The position numbers and the translations under genes are program-made. A stretch of 63,240 nt of DNA, from contig CACNIC010000005.1 of NCBI GenBank assembly GCA_902620405.1, positions 1-63,240 on the forward strand, read 5' to 3'. Positions within the stretch are counted from its first letter, which is position 1. The number at the start of each line of letters is the position of its first letter. Under the pieces are notes generated by a model. That model was given only the letters and a program-made list of their open reading frames with translations, did no database searches and was not told where the DNA came from. Shown here in pieces: positions 9,163 to 21,801 of the stretch. Source of the DNA: an uncultured SAR202 cluster bacterium (GTDB lineage: Bacteria > Chloroflexota > Dehalococcoidia > Lucifugimonadales > Lucifugimonadaceae).

Positions 9163-9237
9163 TGGTCGCGGGGGACGGACTCGAACCGTCGACCTTTGGG
9201 TTATGAGCCCAACGAGCTGCCGCTGCTCCACCCCGCA
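9163..9237 (-). tRNA. Initiator tRNA-fMet (anticodon CAT)
   Basis: A 75-nt cloverleaf with anticodon loop CTCATAA (CAT). The anticodon stem has the three consecutive G-C pairs (GGG/CCC) diagnostic of initiator tRNA. Position 1-72 is U-G rather than a Watson-Crick pair, consistent with the weak first pair that initiators need. CCA is encoded. It sits unusually between the 23S and 5S genes, 41 nt after 23S and 13 nt before 5S. Confidence 0.94.
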
Positions 9238-9260
9238 ACTAAATATAAGCGAACAATTAC

Positions 9261-9278
9261 AAGTTGATTTTCTTAATG

Positions 9279-9280
<2 letters not shown>
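9261..9280 (-). repeat. 3' arm of the 23S processing stem
   Basis: These 20 bases are the reverse complement, with 19 of 20 positions matching, of bases 12212-12231 on the other side of the 23S gene. On the transcript the two arms pair across the whole 23S, forming the long flanking helix typically cut by RNase III. Confidence 0.85.
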
Positions 9281-12211
<2,931 letters not shown>

Positions 12212-12213
<2 letters not shown>

Positions 12214-12231
12214 CATTAAGAGAATCAACTT
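12212..12231 (-). repeat. 5' arm of the 23S processing stem
   Basis: Partner of 9261-9280 (19/20 complementary, one C-A mismatch). It immediately precedes and slightly overlaps the mature 5' end of 23S rRNA, as expected for the pre-23S processing helix. Confidence 0.85.
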
Positions 12232-12352
12232 TAGTTCAAGAAAATATTTAAAATTAAATTTTAAAATATCCTCGATGTAATTATTCGCTTTATATTCAAT
12301 TGTTAAACCTGTAAAAAATACAGGGATCCACTAAAAAGAGGATCAGCAAAGA

Positions 12353-12381
12353 ATCTTATCCTTTGATCGTGAAAATATCAA
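12353..12381 (-). promoter_or_regulatory. Promoter of the 23S-tRNA-5S-rpsA unit
   Basis: On the minus strand TTGATA (12381-12376), a 17-nt spacer and TAAGAT (12358-12353) form a good sigma-70-type promoter. It predicts a start near 12346 and a leader of about 130 nt before the 23S. The leader holds a hairpin CCTGTA/TACAGG (12308-12324) and a GATCC/GGATC hairpin (12325-12344). It supports transcription of 23S without a preceding 16S. Confidence 0.65.
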
Positions 12382-12433
12382 CAGTTTTTTTTATTTTTTG
12401 TTTGCTAATCAATTGATATTAAATAAACTATAA

Positions 12434-14459
<2,026 letters not shown>

Positions 14460-14504
14460 TCTTAATATTCCTCACAAACATATTATAAATTTAATGAAAC
14501 AAAG

Positions 14505-15539
14505 TTACCTGAATTTTGGAATTTTACCTAATTTGAGAGCGGAATCCATGATTTGAATAGCATTAAGAGCAGCACCTTTTCTCAGATTATCTGACACTAT
14601 CCAAAAACTAATACCTTTATTATTGCTACTATCCTTTCTAATTCTTCCGATATAAATATCATCTTTTCCTTGAACAAAGGATGGGGTTGGGTAGTTTTCA
14701 TTTAACCCATTGTCAATTAATTTAATTCCAGAAGCAGACTTAAAAACATTGATAATATCTTTTAAATTAATTTCATCTTCAAAATCAACCGAAATAACTT
14801 CAGAATGACAATAATATATTGGGACTCTTACACATGTTGCAGATATTTTAAGGTTATTGTCATGGAGAATTTTTTTTGTTTCGTTTATCATCTTGTGCTC
14901 TTCTTTGGTATATCCGTCAGGCATAAATTCATCCACTTGAGGTATTAATGAAAAAGCAATTTGGTGAGGATAAACTGACTTTATTATTTCATCATTATTT
15001 ATAATACTCATAGTTTGGTCATGCAACTCAGAAACTGCCATTGATCCACTACCTGAAACAGCTTGATATGTGGTAGCTTGAATCCTGTTTATTTTTGATA
15101 ATTTTCTCAAGTTGTGCACTGCCATAACTAATGGTGTAGTTGTACAATTTGGAATTGAAATTATTCCATTATGGGTTTTTATATCATTTTCATTTACTTC
15201 TGGGACAACTAATGGGACATCTTCTTTCATCCTAAATGCAGAGCCATCATCAATTACTAATGCACCTGAATTTACAGCAGATGGGGCAAGTTCCAAACTT
15301 ACATTGCTATCTGCAGAAATAAATACAACATCAGATTCATCAAATGCATTCTTAGTTGCTTCTTTTACTATTAATTCATTATTGTTATAAATTATTTTCT
15401 TACCAGCAGATCTACTAGACGCAAATAAATTAATTTTTTCAATTGGATAGTTTCTTTCATTTAGTATATCTAAACATATTTTACCAACCGCTCCAGTCGC
15501 TCCAACAACAGATATTGAAGGAAAATCATTTATTTTCAT
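14505..15539 (-). CDS. asd: Aspartate-semialdehyde dehydrogenase
   Basis: 344 residues. The Rossmann start is VVGATGAVGKICLDIL and the catalytic cysteine lies in SIPNCTTTPLV. AVSGSGSMAVSEL and a C-terminal GKDDIYIGRIRKD follow, all typical of the bacterial enzyme. It reduces aspartyl phosphate to aspartate-4-semialdehyde, the substrate of DapA. The ATG overlaps the dapB stop by 4 bp, indicating translational coupling. Confidence 0.95.
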   Translation of the reverse strand: MKINDFPSISVVGATGAVGKICLDILNERNYPIEKINLFASSRSAGKKIIYNNNELIVKEATKNAFDESDVVFISADSNVSLELAPSAVNSGALVIDDGSAFRMKEDVPLVVPEVNENDIKTHNGIISIPNCTTTPLVMAVHNLRKLSKINRIQATTYQAVSGSGSMAVSELHDQTMSIINNDEIIKSVYPHQIAFSLIPQVDEFMPDGYTKEEHKMINETKKILHDNNLKISATCVRVPIYYCHSEVISVDFEDEINLKDIINVFKSASGIKLIDNGLNENYPTPSFVQGKDDIYIGRIRKDSSNNKGISFWIVSDNLRKGAALNAIQIMDSALKLGKIPKFR

Positions 15540-16303
15540 AATCCTAAAATTTTTTCTAAACCTATAACAATTTCATTATTTTCAATTACATGATCAACAG
15601 CAATCAATACTCCAGGCATAAAACTCTCTCTGTCAGAAGAATTATGGATTATGGATAGATTTTCACCTTGTGCACCAAAAATTAATTCATGTTTTGCTAT
15701 GACTCCCGGCAACCTTAAACTATGAATATTTACACCAGCCGAATTATTACCGGTAGTATCTTCAATTTTATTTACGTCAGATCTAACTTTTATGAAGGGT
15801 TTATTTTTTGCATTTGAAACTGCATTTGCTATTGAAATTGATGTTCCGCTGGGAGCGTCTAATTTTTTTTCATGATGACTTTCAATTAGCTCTGCATATT
15901 CATAGTATTTGGAAGCAATTTTGCCAAAGTGAGCCAATAATATTGCACCAGTTGAAAAGTTAGAGCACAATGCGATGCCAACTTTATTTTTTGAATGCAT
16001 TTTTTTAATATTTTCTAGGTCTTCATTGCTATAACCTGTACTTCCGCTTACATAGGGTATTCCATTTTTGATTGAAAACTCAGATGAAGCTTTGAAGCCT
16101 CTTGAATTTGAAAAATCAACTACACAATCAATTTTTTCTAAAATACTTGGGTTTATGTCATCAAAATTGGTAGAAGCATTTTGTGAGGAGCCAGAATTAA
16201 TATCAACCGAGTGTATTAATTCATATTCTTTGGAGTTATTTAAAACTCCTAAGAGAGATTGGCCCATTTTGCCTAAATATCCATTTATTAAAATTTTCTT
16301 CAT
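15536..16303 (-). CDS. dapB: 4-hydroxy-tetrahydrodipicolinate reductase
   Basis: 255 residues. The nucleotide-binding motif is INGYLGKMGQ. VDFSNSRGF, GSTGYS, CSNFSTGAILL and the catalytic stretch ESHHEKKLDAPSGT follow. DapB reduces the DapA product with NAD(P)H. It lies 24 bp after pnp and overlaps asd by 4 bp. Thus three successive steps of the aspartate/DAP branch are encoded together behind an RNA-degradation gene. Confidence 0.95.
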   Translation of the reverse strand: MKKILINGYLGKMGQSLLGVLNNSKEYELIHSVDINSGSSQNASTNFDDINPSILEKIDCVVDFSNSRGFKASSEFSIKNGIPYVSGSTGYSNEDLENIKKMHSKNKVGIALCSNFSTGAILLAHFGKIASKYYEYAELIESHHEKKLDAPSGTSISIANAVSNAKNKPFIKVRSDVNKIEDTTGNNSAGVNIHSLRLPGVIAKHELIFGAQGENLSIIHNSSDRESFMPGVLIAVDHVIENNEIVIGLEKILGL

Positions 16304-16327
16304 AAAGATATTTTAATATTAAAAATG

Positions 16328-18523
16328 CTAATTTCTCAAAGTTGGTGGCTTTGGATTAGACTTTCTCACATCTTTTCTTTTTGAATTAGATTTAGATTTA
16401 TTAAACTTTTTTGGTTTATCCTCTTCAAAAGAAAGTTCACCTGAAAGATATTTTTCTACTCTTGCGGACAAATCGATCCTGTTTTGGTTGTCGATTTTCT
16501 TAACTATGACTTCCACTTCTTGCCCAACTTCGTAAGCTGACTCCACTGAATCAACTCTTTCATCACTTATTTCACTAATATGAACAAGTCCATCTTTGCC
16601 TGGAAGTATGTTTACGAAAGCGCCAAAGTCCATTAATTTAACAACTTTTCCTTGGTAAACATCACCTACCTCAACGTCTTTAATTATTGATTGTATTTTT
16701 TCAATAGCATTTTCAATTCTTACAGACTCAACTCCACCTATGCTCACAGTTCCATCATCAGAAATATCAATAGTCACATCAAATTCGCTTACAATTTCTT
16801 TTATAGTTGAGCCCCCACTTCCAATAACCATTCCAATTTTATCTTTCGGTATTTGTATTTTGACAGTCTTTGGTGCAAATTCACTTACATCTTCTCTTGG
16901 TTGAGGTAGCGTTTCTTCCATATGATCTATTATTTCTAATCTTGCCTTCTTTGCTTGTTCTAAGGCTTCACTTAGAATTTGAGGAGTTACGCCTTTGACC
17001 TTTATATCCATTTGTAAAGCTGTCACACCAGACCGTGATCCAGCAACCTTGAAATCCATGTCACCTAAATGATCTTCTAAGCCTTGAATATCAGTTAAAA
17101 TTGCATATTTTCCATCAGGATTAAGTATTAGACCCATAGCTATTCCAGCAACGGTTTCTTTAATAGGCACACCACCATCCATTAAAGAAAGAATTCCTGC
17201 ACAGACAGAAGCCATAGATGTAGATCCGTTTGAACTCATAATATCTGAAACAACTCTCATGGCATATGGCCAATCTTCCTCACTAGGCAAAACTGGCTTA
17301 ATTGCTCTTTCTGCTAATGCACCATGACCCTGTTCCCTTCTACTTGTCATAAATCTTCCAGACTCACCTACTGAATAAGGAGGGAAATTATAATGGAGCA
17401 TAAATGTTTTTTCAGTAAGTGGAGACAAAAAATCTAATTTCTGTTTTTCACTTAATGAAGCTAAAGTCACTGTTCCTAATGCTTGAGTATCACCTCTTTT
17501 GAATAATGAAGAACCATGAACTCTTGGCAATACTCCAACTTCAGATTCAAGATCTCTGATTTCATCTGATTTTCTATTATCAGGCCTTACGCCCTTGTCT
17601 AGGATGCGTTCCCTTACTATATTTTTTTCTAAAGAAGAAATTTCATCTTTTACTTTATTTAAATCGTCAGATTCATCTTCAATTTCAATTTTATCTGCCA
17701 GCTCTTCTATCAATTTCTTTTTTTCATCTGAAAGTTCAGATTTGCTTAAACCATTGTCATATAATTGGTTTATTTTTTCTGCTGAAGCATCAAGTAGTTC
17801 AGTATTAATAATAGGATCGTTTAATTTTTCTTCAATAACATTTTTTTCTTTACCGATTTCTTTAACTATTTTCTTTTGTAATTCAGCCATTTTAATATTA
17901 TTTTCTTGTGCTAATTCTAAAGCTTCCAGCAAAAGTTCTTCAGAAACAAAATTTGCTCCAGCTTCCACCATCATGATTGCTTCAGATGTTCCAGCTACTG
18001 TTAATTGTAAATCACTTGATTCAAGTTGTTCGTATGTTGGATTTACTATTAACTCTCCATTTACATATCCTATTTCACATGCTCCTACAGGTTCACTGAA
18101 CGGTATATCGGAAACCATTAATGCCATTGAGGCTCCTAAAATGCCTAATGAAGAGTATGGAAATTCAAGGTCAGTAGATAAAACTGTAATGGCTATCTGT
18201 GTATCATTATGGTAATTTTTTGGGAAAAGCGGTCTTAAAGGTCTATCAACCAATCTACAATTTAAAATTGCTTGTTCTGATGGCCTCCCTTCTCTCTTAA
18301 AAAAACCTCCAGGCATTTTTCCTGCGGCATAAGATTTCTCTTGAACTTCTACTGTTAACGGAAGGAAATCAACATCCATTGCCTCATCCCGTGCACATGC
18401 AGTTACAAGTAATACAGTGTCATCAACTTTTATTGTTACTGCGCCGCCTGCTAAATTAGCTATTTTCCCAAACTCAAACTCGAAAACTCTTCCACCCAAC
18501 TCCAACTCATATTTATTTGTCAT
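16328..18523 (-). CDS. pnp: Polyribonucleotide nucleotidyltransferase (PNPase)
   Basis: 731 residues in the standard order. RNase PH domain 1 ends near residue 215. An alpha-helical linker richer than usual in K/E (about 220-310) follows. RNase PH domain 2 has GSSLFKRGDTQALGTVTL and SGRFMTSRREQGHG. A KH domain has PKDKIGMVIGSGGSTIKEI. An S1 domain has VGDVYQGKVVKLMDFGAFV. A basic N/K/S-rich tail ends the protein. PNPase degrades RNA phosphorolytically from 3' ends. It is 41 bp after rpsO, the near-universal arrangement. Confidence 0.97.
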   Translation of the reverse strand: MTNKYELELGGRVFEFEFGKIANLAGGAVTIKVDDTVLLVTACARDEAMDVDFLPLTVEVQEKSYAAGKMPGGFFKREGRPSEQAILNCRLVDRPLRPLFPKNYHNDTQIAITVLSTDLEFPYSSLGILGASMALMVSDIPFSEPVGACEIGYVNGELIVNPTYEQLESSDLQLTVAGTSEAIMMVEAGANFVSEELLLEALELAQENNIKMAELQKKIVKEIGKEKNVIEEKLNDPIINTELLDASAEKINQLYDNGLSKSELSDEKKKLIEELADKIEIEDESDDLNKVKDEISSLEKNIVRERILDKGVRPDNRKSDEIRDLESEVGVLPRVHGSSLFKRGDTQALGTVTLASLSEKQKLDFLSPLTEKTFMLHYNFPPYSVGESGRFMTSRREQGHGALAERAIKPVLPSEEDWPYAMRVVSDIMSSNGSTSMASVCAGILSLMDGGVPIKETVAGIAMGLILNPDGKYAILTDIQGLEDHLGDMDFKVAGSRSGVTALQMDIKVKGVTPQILSEALEQAKKARLEIIDHMEETLPQPREDVSEFAPKTVKIQIPKDKIGMVIGSGGSTIKEIVSEFDVTIDISDDGTVSIGGVESVRIENAIEKIQSIIKDVEVGDVYQGKVVKLMDFGAFVNILPGKDGLVHISEISDERVDSVESAYEVGQEVEVIVKKIDNQNRIDLSARVEKYLSGELSFEEDKPKKFNKSKSNSKRKDVRKSNPKPPTLRN

Positions 18524-18564
18524 TTATTATTCTTTCTTATTACTACTATTACTTCTTATCGTGC

Positions 18565-18825
18565 TTAACGTCTTAAACCAAGAGACTTTACAACTTCCTG
18601 GTATTTGTTGTTGTCACTTTTTCTCAAATATGACAATAATTTTCTTCTTTGATCAACCAATGTTACTAAACCTTTTTTACTTGAGTAATCGTGTTTATGT
18701 AACTTAGAATGTTCAGTTAATTTTTCTATCCTATATGTAATTAAAGCGATTTGAACGGGCGTAGAGCCGTTGTCATTTTCAGAAATCTTAAATTCTTTTG
18801 CTATTTTATCTTTTTGTACTTGCAT
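18565..18825 (-). CDS. rpsO: 30S ribosomal protein S15
   Basis: 86 residues with the conserved core STPVQIALITYRIEKLTEHSK and LVDQRRKLLSYLRKSD. S15 binds the central domain of 16S rRNA. Its leader probably carries autoregulatory information, but I cannot define it. It heads the rpsO-pnp-dapB-asd-dapA run. A TATAAT on the minus strand (18911-18906) is a possible -10 with no convincing -35. Confidence 0.96.
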   Translation of the reverse strand: MQVQKDKIAKEFKISENDNGSTPVQIALITYRIEKLTEHSKLHKHDYSSKKGLVTLVDQRRKLLSYLRKSDNNKYQEVVKSLGLRR

Positions 18826-19155
18826 TAATTTATTTAATTTTGACTACTCACTAATATTTAAAACGAGAGTTTGATATTCAATAATCATTATTTTAATCAA
18901 TTATTATTATATATAACTTTAAGTTAAATTAATAATCAACGATATGAAATACTATCAATGTTTTACAAATTTTAAAAATTTAGTGTTTATTAACAATAAA
19001 AATACTTGACATCTTAGTTTGAGCAAGTCTAAGATTGCATAGAATAATTTTTTAAAGCTTAGTGCTTTTGTATATTGTTTCAGTTTTTTACGAAAAGTGA
19101 GATAATTAAAAATAATTTGAAAATTTAAACAACTACGATAGGGAGGACAGGCCAA
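18826..19155. other. 330-bp divergent intergenic region (rpsO / collagen-like lipoprotein)
   Basis: No protein gene longer than random expectation is convincing here. The region contains the leader of rpsO on the left. On the right is a good rightward promoter with a dyad (19006-19035) and a small AAAGC/GCTTT hairpin (19054-19068). An extended -10 candidate TGAGATAAT (19098-19106) is followed by a very strong GGGAGGA ribosome-binding site at 19141-19147. Confidence 0.6.
19006..19035 (+). promoter_or_regulatory. Promoter with overlapping dyad upstream of the lipoprotein gene
   Basis: TTGACA (19006-19011), an 18-nt spacer and TAAGAT (19030-19035) form a near-consensus promoter. A perfect 7-bp inverted repeat, ATCTTAG (19011-19017) and CTAAGAT (19029-19035), spans the spacer and the -10 element, the typical place for a repressor operator. 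The predicted leader is about 115 nt long. A second, weaker start could come from TGAGATAAT at 19098-19106. Confidence 0.55.
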
Positions 19156-19665
19156 ATGAAAAAAGGTCTTCTCATTACAATATCAACAATAGCAATGATT
19201 AGCCTTATTGCTTGTGCTGGAAGCGCAGGTGATCAGGGAGCACAAGGTATTCAAGGTATTCAAGGGATTCCTGGAATTCAAGGGCCTGCTGGACCGCAAG
19301 GGCCTGCTGGACCTGCTGGACCGCAAGGACCTGCTGGTAAAGACGGAGCACCAGGTATGGCTGGGGCTACTGGGGCTACTGGCTCAGGTGGTTCTAGTTC
19401 GTCACACAGTGCAGGTGTAGTAGTAGCTGATGTTTCAGGTACTAGTGCAACTATTTCAGGTGCTGGTTTCGACAGTGGAGAGTCTATAACTCTAATTGCT
19501 GCAGGAGCTATTGAAATTGGAACTGCAACTGCTAATGATGGCGGTGCATTTTCAGTTACAATCAGTGTTCTTGGGCTACCATCAGGCGCTCATTCACTGG
19601 AAGCTAATGATGCTATGGGAGTAATTGTAATTGGTGGCGCAAGTGCCTTACAGGCAGCACCGTAA
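19156..19665 (+). CDS. Collagen-like (G-X-Y repeat) lipoprotein
   Basis: 169 residues in three parts. A lipoprotein signal peptide ends in the lipobox LIAC with Cys20. 18 uninterrupted Gly-X-Y triplets run from residues 25 to about 78 and include GPAGPQGPAGPAGPQGPAG. A Ser-rich linker and an approximately 80-residue beta-rich domain follow (SGAGFDSGESITL, LPSGAHSL), resembling bacterial surface-protein beta-sandwich repeats. It should be exported, lipid-anchored and trimerise through the collagen-like stalk. GGAGG lies 9 nt before the ATG, the strongest Shine-Dalgarno in the region. A terminator follows. The gene looks richer in G+C than its neighbours, partly because Gly/Pro/Ala codons demand it. 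Function is unknown; adhesion or a surface stalk is an inference. Confidence 0.85.
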   Translation: MKKGLLITISTIAMISLIACAGSAGDQGAQGIQGIQGIPGIQGPAGPQGPAGPAGPQGPAGKDGAPGMAGATGATGSGGSSSSHSAGVVVADVSGTSATISGAGFDSGESITLIAAGAIEIGTATANDGGAFSVTISVLGLPSGAHSLEANDAMGVIVIGGASALQAAP

Positions 19666-19690
19666 CATTTATTCTTGCTGAATATTTATA

Positions 19691-19718
19691 AAAAAGGAAT
19701 GTTTTACCATTCCTTTTT
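19691..19718 (+). terminator. Bidirectional Rho-independent terminator
   Basis: AAAAAGGAATG and CATTCCTTTTT form an 11-bp perfect stem with a 6-nt loop, U-rich on both sides. It ends the lipoprotein gene and also covers the very end of the facing CorC-type gene, so it can serve both strands. It is the only strong terminator at a convergent junction in this window. Confidence 0.85.
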
Positions 19719-20893
19719 TATTTTGTTCTAATTCTTAATTTCCCAATCCTTCTACCCATAGTAGACTGGATAACTATTTCAATGCCTTCGAAACTTACTC
19801 TATCTCCAACAGAAGGCATCTTTCCAAGCTCTTTATATACTAGACCGCCAATTGTGTCATATCCATTTAACTCTATAGATGAACCAATTTCATCATTTAG
19901 ATCAGAAATAGATACTTTTGCATCAACAATCATATTGTTCTGATTTATCCTATAAAAGGCATTTTCAGCCTCATCAAATTCATCAACCAGTTCTCCAACA
20001 ATTTCTTCTATTAAATCTGTAACTGTAACTAATCCTGAAATTCCTCCATGCTCATCTATTACAATTGCAATTCTTGTTCTTTTTTCTTGAAATTCTGAAA
20101 GGAGTTGTTCAAGATTTTGTGATTCAGGAACAAATATTGCTGGTCTCATAATTTCAGATATTGATAATGATTTGTTAGCACCTAAATGCATTTTGAGCGT
20201 ATCCTTGGCATAAACAATACCTTTTACATCATCTATTGATTCTCCAATAACTGGAATTTTGGAATACCCGCTTTCTGAAATTAATTCAGTTAAAGTATTT
20301 AGATTAGATTTTTCTTCAATTGCAACTAAGTCGACTCTTGGCTTCATTATTTCTCTGACTTTTACCACGTCCATTTTTAAAATACCTTTGATCATTTCCA
20401 TTTCATCATTATCAACAGACAATCCTGCTGCCTCAAAAACTTCAAGTTCATCTGAATTATCATTTTCCGAATCAGAAATACTTGAATTTCCATTTGATAA
20501 ATTAATCTTTGCAGTAATTGATTTAAGCAAAATAGATACAATAATAAATTTTGATAAAATAGAATTTGGAATTAAATTTAAAATAGTATTTATTGCTAAT
20601 AGATAAAAAAATGCACTAAATGAGCTTAAAATAATTGTAATTATTTCATTAATTTCTAAAAAATTATTAAATGCTATGTTGAGCAATGAGGTGTTTAAAA
20701 TAATCAGAACTACTAATATTATCCTTTCGATAGAAAGTATTTTATTTACTTCTTTAGCATTTCTTGCTGACTCTTCAACATCGTCGGTCTCCGGAACAAT
20801 CAGTGATCTCAAGGATAGGTCATTAAATGATTGGTAAGACAATAAGATTAATGATTGTAGTGAAAATAAGATTACAATAATAGAAATAATCAT
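19718..20893 (-). CDS. CorC/HlyC-type transporter-associated protein (CBS pair)
   Basis: 391 residues. An N-terminal membrane region has about four hydrophobic segments (residues 1-20, 55-75, 80-105 and 112-130). This diverges from a textbook DUF21 domain. A CBS pair follows (VREIMKPRVDLVAI; ISEIMRPAIFVPES). The C-terminal CorC_HlyC domain has IDEHGGISGLVTVTDLIEEIVGE and YDTIGGLVY. The family is linked to Mg/Co resistance and export. It starts at an ATG overlapping the stop of a 22-codon reading frame (TAATG) and follows the GlmU-like gene. The role in ion transport is inferred from the family. Confidence 0.88.
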   Translation of the reverse strand: MIISIIVILFSLQSLILLSYQSFNDLSLRSLIVPETDDVEESARNAKEVNKILSIERIILVVLIILNTSLLNIAFNNFLEINEIITIILSSFSAFFYLLAINTILNLIPNSILSKFIIVSILLKSITAKINLSNGNSSISDSENDNSDELEVFEAAGLSVDNDEMEMIKGILKMDVVKVREIMKPRVDLVAIEEKSNLNTLTELISESGYSKIPVIGESIDDVKGIVYAKDTLKMHLGANKSLSISEIMRPAIFVPESQNLEQLLSEFQEKRTRIAIVIDEHGGISGLVTVTDLIEEIVGELVDEFDEAENAFYRINQNNMIVDAKVSISDLNDEIGSSIELNGYDTIGGLVYKELGKMPSVGDRVSFEGIEIVIQSTMGRRIGKLRIRTK

Positions 20894-20961
20894 TACTTCC
20901 TTATCCAGACTTTATTAAATTTTTGAGTCCTCGTCGGACCAGGTTCTTCTATTTCAATCAT
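20893..20961 (-). CDS. Possible 22-residue leader peptide between glmU-like and corC-like genes
   Basis: An ATG 5 nt after the stop of the GlmU-like gene opens a frame encoding MIEIEEPGPTRTQKF...WIRK. Its TAA overlaps the ATG of the CorC-like gene (TAATG). The exact coupling suggests translation. However, it is very short, has no Shine-Dalgarno and no recognisable similarity. It could equally be chance. Confidence 0.3.
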   Translation of the reverse strand: MIEIEEPGPTRTQKFNKVWIRK

Positions 20962-20966
20962 TGATT

Positions 20967-21599
20967 TTAAGAATTATCCAATATTTTTGCAGGATTGCCA
21001 ACTACTTTTAAATTATCATTAATATCTTTAGTCACAATTGATCCTGCACCGGTAATAACATTGTTTCCAATTTTTCTTGGAGCAATAATCATTGTGCCTG
21101 AACCAATAAAGCAATTGTTCCCAATTATTGTTTGTGATTTTTTTTCACCGTCATAATTGCAAGTTACTACACCTGCTCCCACGTTTACGTTTGATCCAAT
21201 TAATGAATCTCCTATATAGCAATAATGGTTAATGTTTGAATTCTTTCCGATGTTTGAATTCTTTATCTCAGCAAAATTTCCTATTTTTACATTTTGGCTA
21301 ATAGATGAATTGTTTCTTATTCTGGAATAAGGGCCTATAACGCATTTACTTTCTATAATGCTATTTTCAACATAAGAAAAATAAATATTTACATTATTAT
21401 CTATAATTGAATCAAATAAATAACTGTTAGGGCCAATTATACAGTTTGAATTAATTTCAGTATTACCTTTTAAGTGAGTATTAGGATTTATTGTAATATC
21501 ATTACCTTTAAATCTGACTGAAGAGTCAATGTAGGTTGTAATGGGATCTATTATATTTATCCCAGATGATTTAAATTTTTCAGCTTCTAATTTATTCAT
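20967..21599 (-). CDS. GlmU-type glucosamine-1-phosphate acetyltransferase domain, stand-alone
   Basis: 210 residues corresponding to the C-terminal half only of bifunctional GlmU. The start LEAEKFKSSGINIIDP matches the beginning of the left-handed beta-helix. Hexapeptide repeats follow. Residues that bind GlcN-1-P and acetyl-CoA in GlmU are recognisable: GPYSRIR, GNFAEIKNS, NHYCYIGDS, NVGAGVVTCNYDGEKK and GSGTMIIAP. The N-terminal uridylyltransferase domain (GxGTRM...) is absent and cannot be found upstream, where tRNA-Ser sits on the other strand. It probably makes GlcNAc-1-P for peptidoglycan precursors, with UDP transfer encoded elsewhere. A sugar O/N-acetyltransferase of similar fold is less likely given how closely it tracks GlmU. 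Confidence 0.82.
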   Translation of the reverse strand: MNKLEAEKFKSSGINIIDPITTYIDSSVRFKGNDITINPNTHLKGNTEINSNCIIGPNSYLFDSIIDNNVNIYFSYVENSIIESKCVIGPYSRIRNNSSISQNVKIGNFAEIKNSNIGKNSNINHYCYIGDSLIGSNVNVGAGVVTCNYDGEKKSQTIIGNNCFIGSGTMIIAPRKIGNNVITGAGSIVTKDINDNLKVVGNPAKILDNS

Positions 21600-21653
21600 A
21601 AAATTATTCAGACAGGTAGAATAACATTTTTTAATGAGGAATAGAATTTTTAA

Positions 21654-21746
21654 GGAGAGATGCTAGAGTGGTTTAATAGGCGGGCCTGGAAAGCTCGTGT
21701 TCCAATAATATTGGAACCGGGGGTTCGAATCCCCCTCTCTCCGCCA
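21654..21746 (+). tRNA. tRNA-Ser (anticodon GGA)
   Basis: A 93-nt class II tRNA. The acceptor is GGAGAGA/TCTCTCC, discriminator G with encoded CCA. The anticodon loop CTGGAAA gives GGA. A long variable arm (GTTCCAAT...ATTGGAAC) precedes the T arm GGGGGTTCGAATCCCCC. It stands alone between the GlmU-like gene and topA. Confidence 0.95.
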
Positions 21747-21801
21747 AAAATTATATGGATTTATAATTAATAATAGTGTAAATTCTTTTTTTGGGTGCCT
21801 T

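Noticed and set aside
9023-9238. N-terminal extension of the rpsA frame beginning MRGGAAAARW
   Set aside because: It reads through the 5S and initiator tRNA genes; the ATG at 9022 is the sensible start.
19208-19420. Second-frame open region over the collagen repeats, and a CRISPR-like appearance of the repeated DNA
   Set aside because: The repeats are short coding G-X-Y triplets of one protein. There are no spacers, and the other frame is a by-product of codon periodicity.
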